Shown one piece after another: positions 48,068 through 49,259 of a DNA stretch of 49,259 nucleotides. Numbering within the stretch: position 1 is the stretch's first letter; every line of letters starts with the position of its first letter. The stretch is from Mesorhizobium sp. B2-4-15 (lineage in GTDB: Bacteria; Pseudomonadota; Alphaproteobacteria; Rhizobiales; Rhizobiaceae): assembly GCF_006658505.1 (NCBI RefSeq), contig NZ_VFUZ01000037.1:1-49259 (forward strand). The letters are read 5' to 3'. Both the position numbers and the translations under genes were made by a program. The notes beneath the pieces were generated by a model. The model did no database searches, was not told the DNA's origin, and worked only from the letters and a program-made list of their open reading frames with translations.

Positions 48068-48334
48068 TTGCATCGGTGGACCGACAGGCTCGGGCCCGGC
48101 CATGGCTCAATGCATCAGGATCTTGTCGGACTGTTCGCCTGCTCGGATTGCAAGGCTGCCTGCCGCGATCGGCGCCCGGTGTTCTTCACATGCATTCCAG
48201 ATTACGAAGGCCTGCAGCGGGAGCGCTATCGCGATTGGAAGCCGACTTCGAAAGCGCCAAGCGAGAGACGTAGGACTTTACGCAGCGGCGCAGCAGCATT
48301 GTTGCGTGGGGGACTGGCAGCGGAAGGCCGCTAG
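48068..48334 (+). CDS. Hypothetical Cys-containing protein, possibly a fragment
   Basis: The frame reads MHRWTDRLGPGHGSMHQDLV, GLFACSDCKAACRDRRPVFF and TCIPDYEGLQRERYRDWKP. The FACSDCKAAC...C part looks like a zinc-binding knuckle, and the middle has protein-like composition. The C-terminal end becomes Arg/Ala-rich and may be out of frame. An internal ATG at 48110 (MHQDL) is an alternative start. The stretch 48335-48655 shows no supported gene. Confidence 0.4.
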   Translation: MHRWTDRLGPGHGSMHQDLVGLFACSDCKAACRDRRPVFFTCIPDYEGLQRERYRDWKPTSKAPSERRRTLRSGAAALLRGGLAAEGR

Positions 48335-48655
48335 AGGCCTGACCGGCAGGGCATTGGTCGAAATTCGATGGCCGGCTAAGCCGTACCTGTGTCAGTCGGC
48401 ACCACCACCATCGCCGCTGCCACCGCTGCCGCCGCTCTCACCACCAGCATGCTCGCCGCTTTGGTGGTCGCCGCTTCGACGGAGCATGCTGGAGACAGCG
48501 CCAGGTCATCCAGAAGCGCCTGTTCCGATCGCTGTATTAGTTCGTCTGTTCTCGGATACCCGATCTCGGCATCAGCAGCGTCCCAACGCGCCTGATGTGC
48601 GGCAATCGAACGGGCGCCGAGATTAGCTTCGATCGCAGGGCTCCGCCTGTGGCGT

Positions 48656-48840
48656 TCAACAGTTTTGCGGCAGCTTGTGAATCTCCAGCCGCATCGACCC
48701 TCCCCTATCGCAACTCGTGCAAACGAGAGCGCGTTCGACTGTGCTGAAAAGTGCGTCTTTGCCGTATCGCCGGATCAAGGCTGCCGGTTTGACTTCGGTG
48801 TGATGGGCGCAGTTCCGGCACCAGGTTGCCAGGGCCGCTT
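48656..48840 (-). pseudogene. Truncated copy of the zinc-ribbon protein at 15.3 kb
   Basis: The frame reads TWCRNCAHHTEVKPAALIRR, YGKDALFSTVERALVCTSCD and RLEIHKLPQ, almost identical to the end of the product of 15305-15766. The N-terminal half is missing; the open frame upstream is antisense to the small gene starting at 48892. The nucleotide match runs from about 48669 to 48833 against 15313 to 15478. Confidence 0.75.
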
Positions 48841-48891
48841 GCATGCCCGCAAAAGTTGCGCCAGAATGCAACTGGGGATGGGGCTTGGGCG

Positions 48892-49110
48892 ATGGCGATC
48901 TATCTCGTCGAAGAAATGGACATGAACAAAGTCCTTTCCGTGCATCAGGCGCATGCCACCAGTCCATTGGAGGCCGCGTCGAAGACTATCGGAAGAAACG
49001 TGATCTTGCGCACCTGGAAGAGAAGATGGGTTCGTGTCACAGACGAAACTCGCGGAAGTGTTTTCGCATTCAGCTTCGCTGATAAAGCGAGAGATGGGCG
49101 CAGAGGCTGA
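48892..49110 (+). CDS. Small hypothetical protein (paralogue of the broken gene at 29.6 kb)
   Basis: The 72-residue product (MAIYLVEEMDMNKVLSVHQA, then SPLEAASKTIGRNVIL, RWVRVTDETRGSVFAFSFAD) is a compact alpha/beta sequence. The same design, (M)xTYHIxExxxG...AxEAxxxVxGRxV...RWxRVxDExxxxxxFSFxD, is found in the frameshifted copy at 29589-29779, and related small proteins occur widely in Rhizobiales. Function unknown. It is divergent from the zinc-ribbon fragment. Confidence 0.65.
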   Translation: MAIYLVEEMDMNKVLSVHQAHATSPLEAASKTIGRNVILRTWKRRWVRVTDETRGSVFAFSFADKARDGRRG

Positions 49111-49136
49111 TCCCCCAGAACAGCCGCGTCCCTAGA

Positions 49137-49259
49137 CTAGTCGTCACAAATATCCTTCAGGATCACCGTGCGCGTTCGCGTACCTTTCCGCGCCGCGGAA
49201 TACATGGCAGTATGGATGCGGCGGACTTGTTCGCCCGGCCGGCGCCTGAAGCCCCACCC
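49137..49259 (-). CDS. C-terminal part of a gene running off the right edge
   Basis: The minus-strand frame is open from the edge and ends in ARKGTRTRTVILKDICDD and TAG. About 40 residues are visible, basic and helical (RRRPGEQVRRIHTAMYSA). The clean stop and protein-like composition support a real gene, but the family cannot be named from this piece. Confidence 0.4.
   Translation of the reverse strand, partial: GWGFRRRPGEQVRRIHTAMYSAARKGTRTRTVILKDICDD

Overview
The window looks like a piece of a large, GC-rich rhizobial genome, most likely Mesorhizobium or a close Rhizobiales relative. This is inferred from the gene types (inositol catabolism with an RpiR-type regulator, MocR-type regulation, Sec/Tat carbohydrate ABC transporters, Mo-hydroxylase with triheme cytochrome), from an alphaproteobacterial SOS box (GTTC-N7-GTTC), and from the many small rhizobial hypothetical proteins. 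No rRNA, tRNA or CRISPR array was seen.

Layout. (1) 1-4.6 kb: an inositol block with an ABC permease (cut by the edge), a periplasmic inositol-type binding protein, an RpiR/IolR-like regulator and divergent iolD. (2) 4.6-6.4 kb: a gene graveyard holding a broken sugar-ABC ATPase, a fragment of a gene whose intact relative lies at 16.4 kb, a dispersed repeat and a groEL scrap. (3) 6.5-11.3 kb: a Rieske ferredoxin and amidohydrolase pair, a divergent LysR regulator, and a PAS-PAS-GGDEF-EAL c-di-GMP enzyme. (4) 11.3-15 kb: an integrase scrap, a Crp/Fnr regulator with a coupled small gene, and a frameshifted IS1595-family transposase. (5) 15.3-19.1 kb: two divergent operons of small genes around an SRAP (YedK-like) peptidase; the SRAP operon has a perfect SOS box inside its promoter. 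(6) 19.7-28.5 kb: a seven-gene operon (iolE-like dehydratase, CUT1-type ABC transporter, Gfo/Idh/MocA dehydrogenase, TIM-barrel isomerase) facing a MocR-type regulator; it resembles inositol or rhizopine catabolism. (7) 28.6-33.4 kb: plasmid/ICE-like debris with small hypotheticals, a DNA-ligase scrap, a broken excisionase-like gene, an intact PrlF-YhaV toxin-antitoxin pair with a palindromic operator, a DUF736-like gene and an amidase fragment. (8) 33.6-37.7 kb: a three-gene periplasmic Mo-hydroxylase operon (large subunit, 2Fe-2S subunit, triheme cytochrome c). (9) 38-46.4 kb: an IS5-type scrap and a surface-polysaccharide group (CapD-like dehydratase, GT9, two further sugar enzymes, an OafA-like acyltransferase), with VOC-family and ChrB remnants between. 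(10) 46.6-49.3 kb: small secreted proteins, then paralogues of genes or fragments seen earlier.

Taken together, catabolic operons are separated by decayed mobile or accessory DNA. Several fragments are copies of genes elsewhere in the window (4.96/16.4 kb, 5.7/30.3 kb, 15.3/48.7 kb, 29.6/48.9 kb), so recombination between accessory segments has shaped the region. The most interesting candidate system is the SOS-controlled SRAP/small-gene locus at 15.3-17.9 kb; the most interesting metabolic locus is the MocR-controlled inositol/rhizopine-like operon.
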